Shown here: positions 13,844 to 20,540 of the stretch, one piece after another
How positions within the stretch are numbered: position 1 is the first letter of the stretch
How the letters are laid out: each line of letters begins with the position of its first letter
NCBI GenBank assembly: GCA_902158735.1
Contig: CABGHG010000015.1
Coordinates: 1 to 20,540, forward strand
Source of the DNA: Candidatus Methanolliviera sp. GoM_oil
Lineage (GTDB): Archaea; Halobacteriota; Methanoliparia; Methanoliparales; Methanoliparaceae
Length of the DNA: 20,540 nucleotides
Reading direction: 5' to 3'
Program-made: the position numbers and the translations under genes
The notes under the pieces: model-generated
The model's input: only the letters and a program-made list of their open reading frames with translations
What the model was told of the DNA's origin: nothing
The model's database searches: none

Positions 13844-14300
13844 TTAGATCTATCATCTCTATCTCTTCATTTATTTTTATCGCCATAGGGGCAAACGTCG
13901 GTCTCTCGGCCCCGGTTAAGACCTTGAAAGCCTCGAACGCCTGCAGATATCTTATAATAAGGTGAGAATATGGATCAAATTTTAGCCCTTCGAATCTTGA
14001 GAGGTCCAGATCGTCATAGTCATAGCCGTCTGGAAGGATCACGGTGATCACCTTTCCGGTGATGAGCGGTATTCCAAGGTCAGAAGCCATTTCACAGAGA
14101 AATCTCTCATCTTTATGGCCACTTATGATAATGTCACATCTTTTGAGAATATTTTTCATATATTTCTTATCTCTCTTAAATACCGCCTCTTTTATATTTT
14201 TGAACCCAATTTTGAAGAGTATCTCACTTAAAGACGAGCTGAAGATTGCAACGGTGCATCTGCACAACAAATCCTCGCATCTTTCGATCTTTTCTAGCAA
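13827..14300 (-). CDS. conserved-looking protein of unknown function
   Basis: The 157-residue product is not recognised. It looks like an alpha/beta protein: TVAIFSSSL then IIISGHKDERF, ASDLGIPLITGKVITVILP suggest parallel strands and turns of Rossmann type. The C-terminal third has striking sequence, DGYDYDDLDLSRFEGLKFD, then PYSHLIIRYLQAFEAFKVL and GAERPTFAPMAIKI, which reads like a conserved family motif. Several Cys (8, 13, 15, 55) could bind metal. It starts at TTG 14300, four bases after AGGAG. A TATA element (14358-14366) 60 bases upstream is shared with the divergent hydrolase gene. Its 3' end overlaps fae-hps by 17 bases, tail to tail. Coding status is supported by promoter, Shine-Dalgarno and lack of a better frame. 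No membrane segment is seen. Confidence 0.7.
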   Translation of the reverse strand: MLEKIERCEDLLCRCTVAIFSSSLSEILFKIGFKNIKEAVFKRDKKYMKNILKRCDIIISGHKDERFLCEMASDLGIPLITGKVITVILPDGYDYDDLDLSRFEGLKFDPYSHLIIRYLQAFEAFKVLTGAERPTFAPMAIKINEEIEMIDLIKSQS

Positions 14301-14357
14301 GTAACTCCTCTCGTTATGATTCTTTCTCTTTGTTGTGGTTAGACATATTGATAAAGC

Positions 14358-14366
14358 TTTATATAA
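14358..14366. promoter_or_regulatory. symmetrical TATA box between divergent genes
   Basis: TTTATATAA reads as a TATA box in both directions. Its centre is 28 bases before ATG 14390 on the plus strand, predicting a leaderless transcript. On the minus strand it is 60 bases before TTG 14300, leaving a short leader with AGGAG. Confidence 0.6.
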
Positions 14367-14389
14367 TTTGATCTTAAGCCTTGTAAAAG

Positions 14390-14986
14390 ATGAAGATCCT
14401 AGATAAATTATATTGGTATTCCGAGAGAGGATTCATGGATTGCAACACATACGTGATAGGAGACGCGATCATAGATCCCGGATCTTCAATCTATCTGCCA
14501 GAAAAGATCAGAGAGATGCAGAAAGATGGGATCGACGCGAATGAGATCAGTTGGGTCATCAACACGCATCTGCATCCCGATCATACGGGGGCAAATGATG
14601 AATTTATGGAAGATTACGGGGCAAAGATGCTCGTCTATGAGGGAGTGAAAGAGTATTTCCCAAATCCCCATCGTTACTTTGGAGACGAACTAAAGATAGA
14701 TGGGATCGATTTGAATATTACATTAACACCGGGGCATTCGCCGGAGAGCATCTCGATATACTTGCCAGAAGAAAAAGCGCTCATCTGTGGAGATCTGATA
14801 TTTGATCGTGGGGTTGGAAGAGTGGACCTTCCCGGCGGAGATTTCAAAGAGCTAAAACGTTCCATAGAAAAGGTATCTAAGTTGGAGATAGAGTATTTAC
14901 TCCCGGGGCACGGAGAGGTGATATGGGGCAAGGAAAATATCGATAAAAACTTCTCGTTCATAAGAATGTCTTACTTCTGGATGTAG
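14390..14986 (+). CDS. metallo-beta-lactamase-fold hydrolase (glyoxalase II-like)
   Basis: The 198-residue product has the zinc motif H60-L-H62-P-D64-H65, the next ligand in TPGHSPES (about 123-130), the bridging Asp in LICGDLIFDRGVGRVDLPGGD and the last His in LPGHGEV near the C-terminus. The RxDLPGGD stretch is common in glyoxalase II-like enzymes. Length fits a single lactamase domain, with no flavodoxin or substrate-specific C-terminal domain. Possible activities include thioester or lactone hydrolysis; the substrate is not readable. It is the leaderless first gene, six bases before the precorrin-2 dehydrogenase gene, and so probably shares its transcript with hemA and hemB. A tetrapyrrole role is only suggested by that position. 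Confidence 0.88.
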   Translation: MKILDKLYWYSERGFMDCNTYVIGDAIIDPGSSIYLPEKIREMQKDGIDANEISWVINTHLHPDHTGANDEFMEDYGAKMLVYEGVKEYFPNPHRYFGDELKIDGIDLNITLTPGHSPESISIYLPEEKALICGDLIFDRGVGRVDLPGGDFKELKRSIEKVSKLEIEYLLPGHGEVIWGKENIDKNFSFIRMSYFWM

Positions 14987-14992
14987 ATCAAG

Positions 14993-15451
14993 ATGATGCC
15001 GATATTCATCGATCTTAATGATAAAAAAGTCGTAATATTCGGGGGAGGAGAATTAGGGGGCTGGAAGGCAAAGAAATTTCTCGAAGGTGGATGCAAAAAG
15101 ATATTGATCGCCAGTAAAAATTTTTCTGAGGAGATAAAATCTTTGGGGGAGGATGTAAAAATTATCCAAAGGGATCTTACCAAAGGATTTGAGGATCTTT
15201 TAGAGGGGGCTTTCATCGTTATTCCGGCAACAAACGATGAAAAACTCAATAACCTCATAATAGAAAAATCTATGAAGAGAGGGATTTTAACAAATCATAA
15301 GAAGGGAGACCTCTTTTTATCCTCTGTTGTGAGAGATGGGAAGATCCAGATCGCGATATCTACGGGGGGAGAGAGCCCCGCGGTATCGAAGTATCTCAGA
15401 ATAAAACTCGAAGAATTTTTGAAGAGGGAACTACAGAAGATGAAGGGATGA
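14993..15451 (+). CDS. precorrin-2 dehydrogenase (siroheme synthase N-terminal domain type)
   Basis: The 152-residue product matches the NAD-dependent precorrin-2 dehydrogenase domain: MPIFIDLNDKKVVIFGGG, then the nucleotide-binding GGGELGGWKAKKFLEGG (17-33), FIVIPATNDEKLN and the closing AISTGGESPAVSKYLRIKLE. It oxidises precorrin-2 to sirohydrochlorin, the branch point to siroheme, heme (archaeal route), and F430. It is shorter than CysG (no methyltransferase domain) and a little shorter than many archaeal homologues, but the motif order is complete. The family usually has Arg before the Lys in the GGGxVAxRK motif; here it is Trp. ATG 14993 or 14996 may start it, with no evident Shine-Dalgarno, consistent with coupling to the hydrolase gene six bases upstream. 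Its stop overlaps hemA by four bases. Confidence 0.85.
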   Translation: MMPIFIDLNDKKVVIFGGGELGGWKAKKFLEGGCKKILIASKNFSEEIKSLGEDVKIIQRDLTKGFEDLLEGAFIVIPATNDEKLNNLIIEKSMKRGILTNHKKGDLFLSSVVRDGKIQIAISTGGESPAVSKYLRIKLEEFLKRELQKMKG

Positions 15452-16671
15452 TAATGAGAATCGCCCTTTTGACAGTATCACATAAAACCGCAACGATAAA
15501 CGATATAGAGGGGATAATCTACGAAGATATCGAAGAAGCTTACTCTGATTTAGATTTAACAAAGACAAAAGAATTTTTGATCCTTCAGACATGCCACCGA
15601 TTTGAACTGTATGTATATGCGATGTCTCCTCTCTTGGTCTTGGAAGAATACGCCAAGAAGAGAGGCATAAAGGACTGTGAGATCTTAGCCGAAAGAGACG
15701 CAATAGAACATTTGATGCGACTTTCCTGCGGATTGGAATCTCTCGTGATAGGGGAAGACCAGATCTTAGGACAGATAAAAGATGTATATATCCACTCAAT
15801 TGATAAAAATTATCTGAACGATAAGCTAAAGATAATCTTTGATAGGGCGATAAAAACGGGTAAGAGAGCTAGAAAGGAGAGTAAAATTAACGAGGGTTCC
15901 GTCTCAATTGGAAGCGTCGCCGTCAGACTCGCAGAAGAAATTTTCGGTGGATTAAAGAATAAAAAAATTCTTGTTATTGGGGCAGGAGAGATCGCGACGC
16001 TGGTAGCGAAGTCCCTCTCAAATTCGGGAAAAGAGGGAAATGTTGTCTTCGTTGCAAACAGGACCTTTGAAAATGCGAAGTGTCTCGCATCAGAGGTTGG
16101 CGGATCTGCGGTGAGATTCGATGAGAAGGAGAGATATCTTGCCGATTCTGATCTTGTGATAACCGCGACTGGGGCTCCACACACGATATTGGATTACGAC
16201 ACCGTTAAGCGGGTGGTAGAAGAGAAGGATAAACCTCTCTTTATCATCGATATAGCGAATCCGAGAGACGTCGAAGAGAAGGTGGCGTCCATAAAAGGTG
16301 TTAGCCTCTATAATATAGACTCGTTGAGAAGTGTCAGCAAAACCAATTTAGAGAAGAGGATGGGAGAGATAGAAAAAGTGGAGAATCTGATAGGAGAAGA
16401 GATCAAAAGATTGGAAGAAACTTTGAGGGAGAGAGAGCTGAATGATATAATCGCAAAAATTTATGATTATTCGGAAGAGATAAGAAAGAGAGAGCTTGGA
16501 AAGGCAATAGAGATGATTGATTCCCCTAATGAAAGAACTGAAAAGATCATGGATGATATGGCAAGAGCAATCAAGAATAAAATTCTTGCAAAACCTGTGG
16601 AGAGGATGAGATATTTGGCGAGAAATGGAGAGCTTGAATCCGTAAAGACATTTTCGGAGATCTTAAAATGA
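15448..16671 (+). CDS. hemA: glutamyl-tRNA reductase
   Basis: The 407-residue product reduces glutamyl-tRNA(Glu) with NADPH to glutamate-1-semialdehyde, the first committed step of the C5 tetrapyrrole route. TVSHKTATI opens the catalytic domain. T48-C49-H50-R51 holds the nucleophile C49 (the family usually has TCNR). GEDQILGQIKDVY (102-114) and GSVSIGSVAV follow, then the NADPH-binding VIGAGEIATLVA (177-188) and a helical dimerisation tail to 407. Length is normal. Starts ATG 15448 and ATG 15454 are both in frame; AAGGG at 15442-15446 favours the second. It overlaps the precorrin-2 dehydrogenase gene and hemB by four bases each, a strongly coupled operon. hemL, hemC and hemD, often clustered with it, are not in this window. 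Confidence 0.96.
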   Translation: MIMRIALLTVSHKTATINDIEGIIYEDIEEAYSDLDLTKTKEFLILQTCHRFELYVYAMSPLLVLEEYAKKRGIKDCEILAERDAIEHLMRLSCGLESLVIGEDQILGQIKDVYIHSIDKNYLNDKLKIIFDRAIKTGKRARKESKINEGSVSIGSVAVRLAEEIFGGLKNKKILVIGAGEIATLVAKSLSNSGKEGNVVFVANRTFENAKCLASEVGGSAVRFDEKERYLADSDLVITATGAPHTILDYDTVKRVVEEKDKPLFIIDIANPRDVEEKVASIKGVSLYNIDSLRSVSKTNLEKRMGEIEKVENLIGEEIKRLEETLRERELNDIIAKIYDYSEEIRKRELGKAIEMIDSPNERTEKIMDDMARAIKNKILAKPVERMRYLARNGELESVKTFSEILK

Positions 16672-17663
16672 GTTTTTATGGGCTCCCAAAATTCCCGAAT
16701 ATCAGGATGAGAAGGTTGAGGAGCTTGAATCTCATCGAAGAGACGTCTTTTAAAAAGGAGGATCTTATATATCCAATCTTCGTCGATGAGAATATAGAAG
16801 GTAGAAGAGAGATCAAATCAATGCCCGGGCAGTATAGATTCTCAATTAAAGATGCTGCAAAAGAGGCATTGGAAGTGAGAGAACTTGGAATAAGATCCGT
16901 GATTCTGTTTGGGATACCGTCGAGGAAAGACGAGATCGGAAGTGAAGCCTATAACAAAGATGGAGTGATACAGCGGGCGATAAGAGAGATAAAAAGAGAG
17001 GTGGGAGATATAACAGTAATTGGGGACGTGTGCCTATGTGAATATACCTCTCATGGACACTGCGGTCTGATCAAAAATAAAAGAGTCATGAACGATGAGA
17101 CCCTCGAAATTCTCGGAAAAATCTCAGAGACGTATGCCGAGAGTGGAGCGGATATAGTTGCTCCATCGGGGATGATGGATGGGATGGTAGGGCATATAAG
17201 GAAGGCGTTGGATGCGTGTGGATACGAGGACATTGTTATCATGTCTTATTCTGCAAAATACAACTCAAACTTTTACGGTCCGTTCAGGGACGCTGCTGAG
17301 TCGGGATATAAGTTTGGAGATAGATCTATGTATCAGATGAACTATAAAAATTCGGATGAGGCGATGAGAGAGATATATCTGGATATAGAAGAGGGGGCAG
17401 ACATTGTTATGGTTAAACCCGCACTTCCTTACTTGGATATAATATATCGGGCAAAGAAAGAATTTAACTTTCCTCTGGCGGCATACAACGTCAGCGGGGA
17501 ATATTCGATGGTAAAATATTCATCTTCGGTTTTGGATGAGGATAAGATCATCGAAGAGATCCTTTTATCTATAAAGAGGGCTGGAGCAGATCTTATTATA
17601 TCGTATCATGCAAAGGATTTTGTTAAGAAGATGATGCAGATGGAAACAGAGGTGAAATTATAG
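16668..17663 (+). CDS. hemB: porphobilinogen synthase (delta-aminolevulinic acid dehydratase)
   Basis: The 331-residue product condenses two 5-aminolevulinate molecules to porphobilinogen in the cytoplasm. RMRRLRSLNLIEE is the usual N-terminal arm. GDVCLCEYTSHGHCG (119-133) supplies the zinc ligands C122, C124 and C132, so this is the zinc-dependent type. SYSAKYNSNFYGPFRDA carries K197 and VMVKPALPYLD carries K250, the Schiff-base lysine pair; SYHAKDF lies near the C-terminus. Length is normal. It overlaps hemA by four bases, and a hairpin covers its stop codon. The next gene converges from the other strand, so this is the end of the operon. Confidence 0.97.
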   Translation: MSFYGLPKFPNIRMRRLRSLNLIEETSFKKEDLIYPIFVDENIEGRREIKSMPGQYRFSIKDAAKEALEVRELGIRSVILFGIPSRKDEIGSEAYNKDGVIQRAIREIKREVGDITVIGDVCLCEYTSHGHCGLIKNKRVMNDETLEILGKISETYAESGADIVAPSGMMDGMVGHIRKALDACGYEDIVIMSYSAKYNSNFYGPFRDAAESGYKFGDRSMYQMNYKNSDEAMREIYLDIEEGADIVMVKPALPYLDIIYRAKKEFNFPLAAYNVSGEYSMVKYSSSVLDEDKIIEEILLSIKRAGADLIISYHAKDFVKKMMQMETEVKL

Positions 17664-17680
17664 ACAATAATGATTGTCTA
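17661..17680. terminator. hairpin covering the hemB stop codon
   Basis: TAGACAAT-AATG-ATTGTCTA is a perfect 8-bp stem with a four-base loop, and its first three bases are the hemB stop. Only a short T run (17684-17686) follows, so it is not a classical terminator, but it sits exactly at the end of the operon between converging genes. Confidence 0.4.
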
Positions 17681-17705
17681 ACCTTTATCAAATTTCATAG
17701 CCTAT

Positions 17706-18425
17706 CTAAAGATAAGTATTCGGCTCCTCCAGCCTCTTCTTAAGCTCGTTTAGAAATTCGATCGGTGTATTAGCCATCATCGCAAAGTGATCCCACAGAA
17801 GAATTGCATTCATCATCTTTCTTGCCACGATCTCGTCATCTCTAACGACAGGTCTCACAAGTATGCTTCCAAGTCCCAATGTGCTCGTTATTCCCCCGCC
17901 CATCTGTCCAAAACCGGATGTAACAGATCCGATCGTTCCCACGTTGCTGATGATGAGCATCGGTATCTCCCAATATCCCATATCTGACTGAATGCCCTTC
18001 TCCTTCATCGATCTCACCTCTTCGTTAAGTTCTCTCGATATATCGATCAATCCCTTTTGGTTCGCTTTTTCGATGACCAATCCACGAATTGTATCTCCTA
18101 TCTGGACGGGGATCCCTATCGTCATCTCTTTCGGGTCTGGACATATAATTCTATCGAGTCTATCCACCCGTCTTCCAGCAAGGATCGGAAAGTCTTCCAA
18201 TGCGTCCGCCGCAGCCTTTACGATCAATGAATTGATGCTGATGTGAACGCCGCTCTCCTTCCCTATCTTCTTCCTGAAAGCATCCATGTCCGTCATATCT
18301 ATCTCCGTCTCCACGCTGCATGAATAAGCCCGTTCACCCCGGAAATTTGTAACCAACGGCCATAAAGCCTCGTCCAACTGGTAATAGTACCTTCCTGTCT
18401 CATCTTTTTGTATATCTCTGCGCAT
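17706..18425 (-). CDS. stand-alone E2-type acyltransferase domain with altered active site
   Basis: The 239-residue product matches the catalytic domain of dihydrolipoyl acyltransferases (2-oxoacid dehydrogenase E2): INSLIVKAAADALEDFPILAG, VPVQIGD-like GIPVQIGDTIRGLVIEKA, and the GTIGSVTSGFGQMGG and LGLGSILVRPVV strands. No lipoyl or subunit-binding domain precedes it. The catalytic HxxxDG is changed: W-D-H213-F-A-M-M-A, so the His remains but Asp and Gly are replaced by Met and Ala. In E2 and chloramphenicol acetyltransferase that His is the general base and the Asp a structural support. The protein may thus use another acyl acceptor or have a non-catalytic role. No E1, E3 or lipoylation gene is near. 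AAAGGAG (18434-18440) eight bases before ATG 18425 fixes the start. It converges with hemB. Confidence 0.85.
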   Translation of the reverse strand: MRRDIQKDETGRYYYQLDEALWPLVTNFRGERAYSCSVETEIDMTDMDAFRKKIGKESGVHISINSLIVKAAADALEDFPILAGRRVDRLDRIICPDPKEMTIGIPVQIGDTIRGLVIEKANQKGLIDISRELNEEVRSMKEKGIQSDMGYWEIPMLIISNVGTIGSVTSGFGQMGGGITSTLGLGSILVRPVVRDDEIVARKMMNAILLWDHFAMMANTPIEFLNELKKRLEEPNTYL

Positions 18426-18520
18426 CTTTAAATCTCCTTTCTTCCAAATTAGATGGGTATCTTCATATATCTATCGGGTAATTATATCTTTCTTATCGTA
18501 GTTGGAAGATACGGAGAAAT
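18426..18520. promoter_or_regulatory. divergent promoter region, acyltransferase and RqcH genes
   Basis: The 95 bases hold ATTATATC (18481-18488), 33-40 bases before ATG 18521, as TATA element for the plus-strand gene, with GGAGA (18513-18517) as its Shine-Dalgarno. The minus strand shows GATATATG (about 18463-18470) with AAAGGAG (18434-18440) for the acyltransferase gene. Confidence 0.5.
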
Positions 18521-20527
18521 ATGCAACCAAAGAAACAGATGTCCGGTCTTGATATTGCTGCGATCGCCGCAGAGATGCAGCAGATCGTTAGGGGTAAGAT
18601 AGAGAAGATCTACCAGATCGGAGAAAAACTTAGGATAAGGTTCTACACCGCCGCCGTTGGGAAGAGAGACATCATAATAGACCCAAACGGAAAGATATAC
18701 ATCACAGAAAACCCTCCAACCGCTCCTAAATATCCAACAGGCATGGCAATGCTTCTTAGAAAATATCTGACGGGTGGTGCGATCCTCTCGGTCTCCCAAT
18801 ATAAGTTCGACAGAATTTTGAATATCGAGGTGGGTCGGGGTGGAGAGAGATATAACCTGCTGACGGAGTTCTTCTCAGGTGGAAACGTTCTCCTACTAAA
18901 TGAGGATCGTTTGGTCATCGGTTCAAAAGAGAACGTGATCCAGGGAAACAAAAAGATCTCTACTGGAGAGGCATATACTTTTCCAGAAGTGGATTTTGAC
19001 CCGTCAGATTTTAGTCTTCTGGAGAGGGACGTTAAAGATATATTACTAAATTCAGATAAAAATCTCTCCGAGACGATCGCGGTTAAACTGGGTTTTGGTA
19101 GGATTTACGCCGAAGAGATATGTGTACGGGCAAAACTAAATAGAAGATCAAGGATAGAGGAGTTATCGGAAGAAGAGACCGAAAATATTTGTTTTGAAGT
19201 GAAAAAAATACTATCTGACGTTCTTTTGGGCGAGGGAAATTTAAAACCAAATATCGTTTATTCTTCCGAAGATTCTTCCAAAAAAGCAATAGGTTTCTTT
19301 CCGGTCGATCTCGAGATATTCAAAGAAGAGGAGAAAGAATACCTAAAAACGTTCAGTGGTGCAGCAGATAAATATTTCAAAGGAGAGATAGAGAGAGAAA
19401 GAGAAAGAGTAGAGGAGAAGGGCGAGAAAGGGAAGAAAGATAGGGAAAAATCGAAGTTCGAACGAATTTTGGAGCGACAGGGTGCCGCGATAGAGGAATA
19501 CAGAAGAAAGATGGAGAGAAACAAGGAACTTGGAGACCTGATCTATGCGGAATATCCTTTAGTGGAAGAGATACTTAAGACCTTGAACGATGCGCGGAAG
19601 AGATACTCTTTTGGAGAGATCAAAGAGATATTGAAGAAAGGGAGAGAGAAAGGTATAAAGACCGTAGAGAAGATAAAAAGCATAAATGAACGAGAAAAGA
19701 AGATAATATTTGATTTAAACGGAAGAGAGATAGAACTATCTCTGGAGAAGAACGTATTCGAGAATGCAGAGATATACTATGAGAAGAGTAAAAAGTTTAA
19801 AAAGAAGATTAATGGTGCACTTAGATCACGAGAAAAGATATCGGAGGAGATGAGGAGATATAAAAAGGAGGCAGAAAAGAAGAAAAAAACCACCTTTAAG
19901 CTAAAGAGAAAGTGGTACCACAAGTTCAGGTGGTTCTTCTCCTCCGATGGTTTCTTGGTGATTGCTGGAAGGGATGCTGACAGCAACGAGGAGGTTGTGA
20001 ATAAGTATATGGAGAAGAACGACCTCTTCTTCCACGCCGATATATCTGGAGCTCCGGCGACGATCATTAAAACCAATAAGAAGGAAATCCCTGAACTAAC
20101 GCTGGAAGAAGCCGCCAAATTTGCGGTGAGCTATTCAAATTACTGGAAGATGGGCGCTTATGCGGGGGATTGTTACTGGGTTTTCCCAGAACAGGTCTCA
20201 AAAACGCCGGAATCTGGAGAATATCTATCGAAGGGTGGTTTTATAATAAGGGGAAGTAGAAATTATCTAAAAGACGTTCCTATGGACGTGTGTATTGGGA
20301 TAAGTGTGAAAGATGGGATAATCGGCGGCCCTATAAGCACGATTGCAGAAAGATGCAAATATTTTGTGGAGTTGGAACCGGGGCCGTTCAATCAGAATGA
20401 TATAGCAAAGAAGATATACAGACATTTTATCGAGATAAGAGAGAGGGATGATACGATAGAAAGGGATATGATCTCCCAAGAGAAGATCATACATTTTGCA
20501 CCACCTGGAAATTCAAGGATTAAGTGA
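18521..20527 (+). CDS. rqcH: archaeal NFACT protein (RqcH/Rqc2 homologue), ribosome-associated quality control
   Basis: The 668-residue product is a full-length NFACT protein. Such proteins bind the large ribosomal subunit carrying a stalled nascent chain and recruit tRNA(Ala) to add C-terminal alanine tails. Residues 1-270 are NFACT-N, including MSGLDIAAIAAEMQ and SQYKFDRIL, where D97-R98 coincide with the DR pair needed for tailing in Bacillus RqcH. Residues about 282-460 are a very charged coiled coil with HhH-like segment (EIERERERVEEK to YKKEAEKKKK). Residues about 465-590 are NFACT-R (DUF814): WYHKFRWFFSSDGFLVIAGR, DADSNE, DLFFHADISGAPATII. The tail to 668 includes GGPISTIAERCKYFVELEPG, usual in archaeal members. 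ATG 18521 has GGAGA at normal spacing. Nothing downstream is visible beyond 20540. Confidence 0.94.
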   Translation: MQPKKQMSGLDIAAIAAEMQQIVRGKIEKIYQIGEKLRIRFYTAAVGKRDIIIDPNGKIYITENPPTAPKYPTGMAMLLRKYLTGGAILSVSQYKFDRILNIEVGRGGERYNLLTEFFSGGNVLLLNEDRLVIGSKENVIQGNKKISTGEAYTFPEVDFDPSDFSLLERDVKDILLNSDKNLSETIAVKLGFGRIYAEEICVRAKLNRRSRIEELSEEETENICFEVKKILSDVLLGEGNLKPNIVYSSEDSSKKAIGFFPVDLEIFKEEEKEYLKTFSGAADKYFKGEIERERERVEEKGEKGKKDREKSKFERILERQGAAIEEYRRKMERNKELGDLIYAEYPLVEEILKTLNDARKRYSFGEIKEILKKGREKGIKTVEKIKSINEREKKIIFDLNGREIELSLEKNVFENAEIYYEKSKKFKKKINGALRSREKISEEMRRYKKEAEKKKKTTFKLKRKWYHKFRWFFSSDGFLVIAGRDADSNEEVVNKYMEKNDLFFHADISGAPATIIKTNKKEIPELTLEEAAKFAVSYSNYWKMGAYAGDCYWVFPEQVSKTPESGEYLSKGGFIIRGSRNYLKDVPMDVCIGISVKDGIIGGPISTIAERCKYFVELEPGPFNQNDIAKKIYRHFIEIRERDDTIERDMISQEKIIHFAPPGNSRIK

Positions 20528-20540
20528 ACCTCTATGCTAA

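Noticed and set aside
13827..14300. DUF1890 or another named methanogenesis marker
   Set aside because: The remembered DUF1890 motifs are not present, so no family was assigned.
17703..17714. Small hairpin over the acyltransferase stop codon
   Set aside because: The stem is just four A/T-rich base pairs, well within chance.
1..20540. tRNA, rRNA, CRISPR array, transposase or replication origin
   Set aside because: No cloverleaf with a T-loop motif, rRNA segment, repeat-spacer pattern, transposase motif or origin-like repeat cluster was seen on reading both strands; short structured RNAs could be missed by eye.

Overview
The window looks like a chromosomal segment of a euryarchaeon related to methanogens or anaerobic methane/alkane oxidisers. 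Supporting signs are a fused formaldehyde-activating enzyme/hexulose-6-phosphate synthase, a beta-CASP nuclease of archaeal CPSF2 type, archaea-only regulators (ArsR-like and COG1497-like), a DUF61 protein, an archaeal NFACT/RqcH protein, the C5 tetrapyrrole route, TATA-box promoters close to start codons, and a mix of Shine-Dalgarno-led and leaderless genes. The exact order cannot be fixed from this sequence.

Layout. 1-1063 is accessory: the end of a coiled-coil membrane protein with an exact 33-bp duplication, a decayed flavoprotein N-terminus, and a lone PD-(D/E)XK nuclease-like gene. 1064-1506 has no gene but holds a run of tight triloop hairpins ending at the start of a PfkB-type sugar kinase gene, which overlaps pheA (1507-3269). 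3270-5560 is a second accessory island: a DUF3795 remnant with its own promoter, a 113-bp imperfect palindrome, and a type II restriction-modification operon (minus strand) whose nuclease gene is split by a one-base frameshift. The R-M module is bracketed by a 20-bp imperfect inverted repeat and contains one GATC in about 2 kb, while the flanking host genes are full of GATC.

5622-9703 is a tight minus-strand operon: DUF89 phosphatase, ThiL, AmrS-type radical SAM enzyme, aCPSF2-type ribonuclease. 10036-13843 is a plus-strand operon: two transcriptional regulators, DUF61, a radical SAM enzyme, and Fae-Hps, which links tetrahydromethanopterin-dependent formaldehyde chemistry to pentose phosphate supply. 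A conserved-looking unknown gene (13827-14300) converges on it. 14390-17663 is a metallo-beta-lactamase-fold hydrolase followed by the first tetrapyrrole genes (precorrin-2 dehydrogenase, hemA, hemB), with translational coupling. A stand-alone, catalytically altered E2-type acyltransferase domain (minus) and the NFACT/RqcH ribosome-rescue gene (plus) close the window from a shared divergent promoter region.

The core metabolic genes are ordinary. The unusual material is the R-M island with its palindromic edges, the hairpin string before pfkB, the gene remnants, the altered E2 domain, and two genes whose best Shine-Dalgarno points to non-standard start codons.
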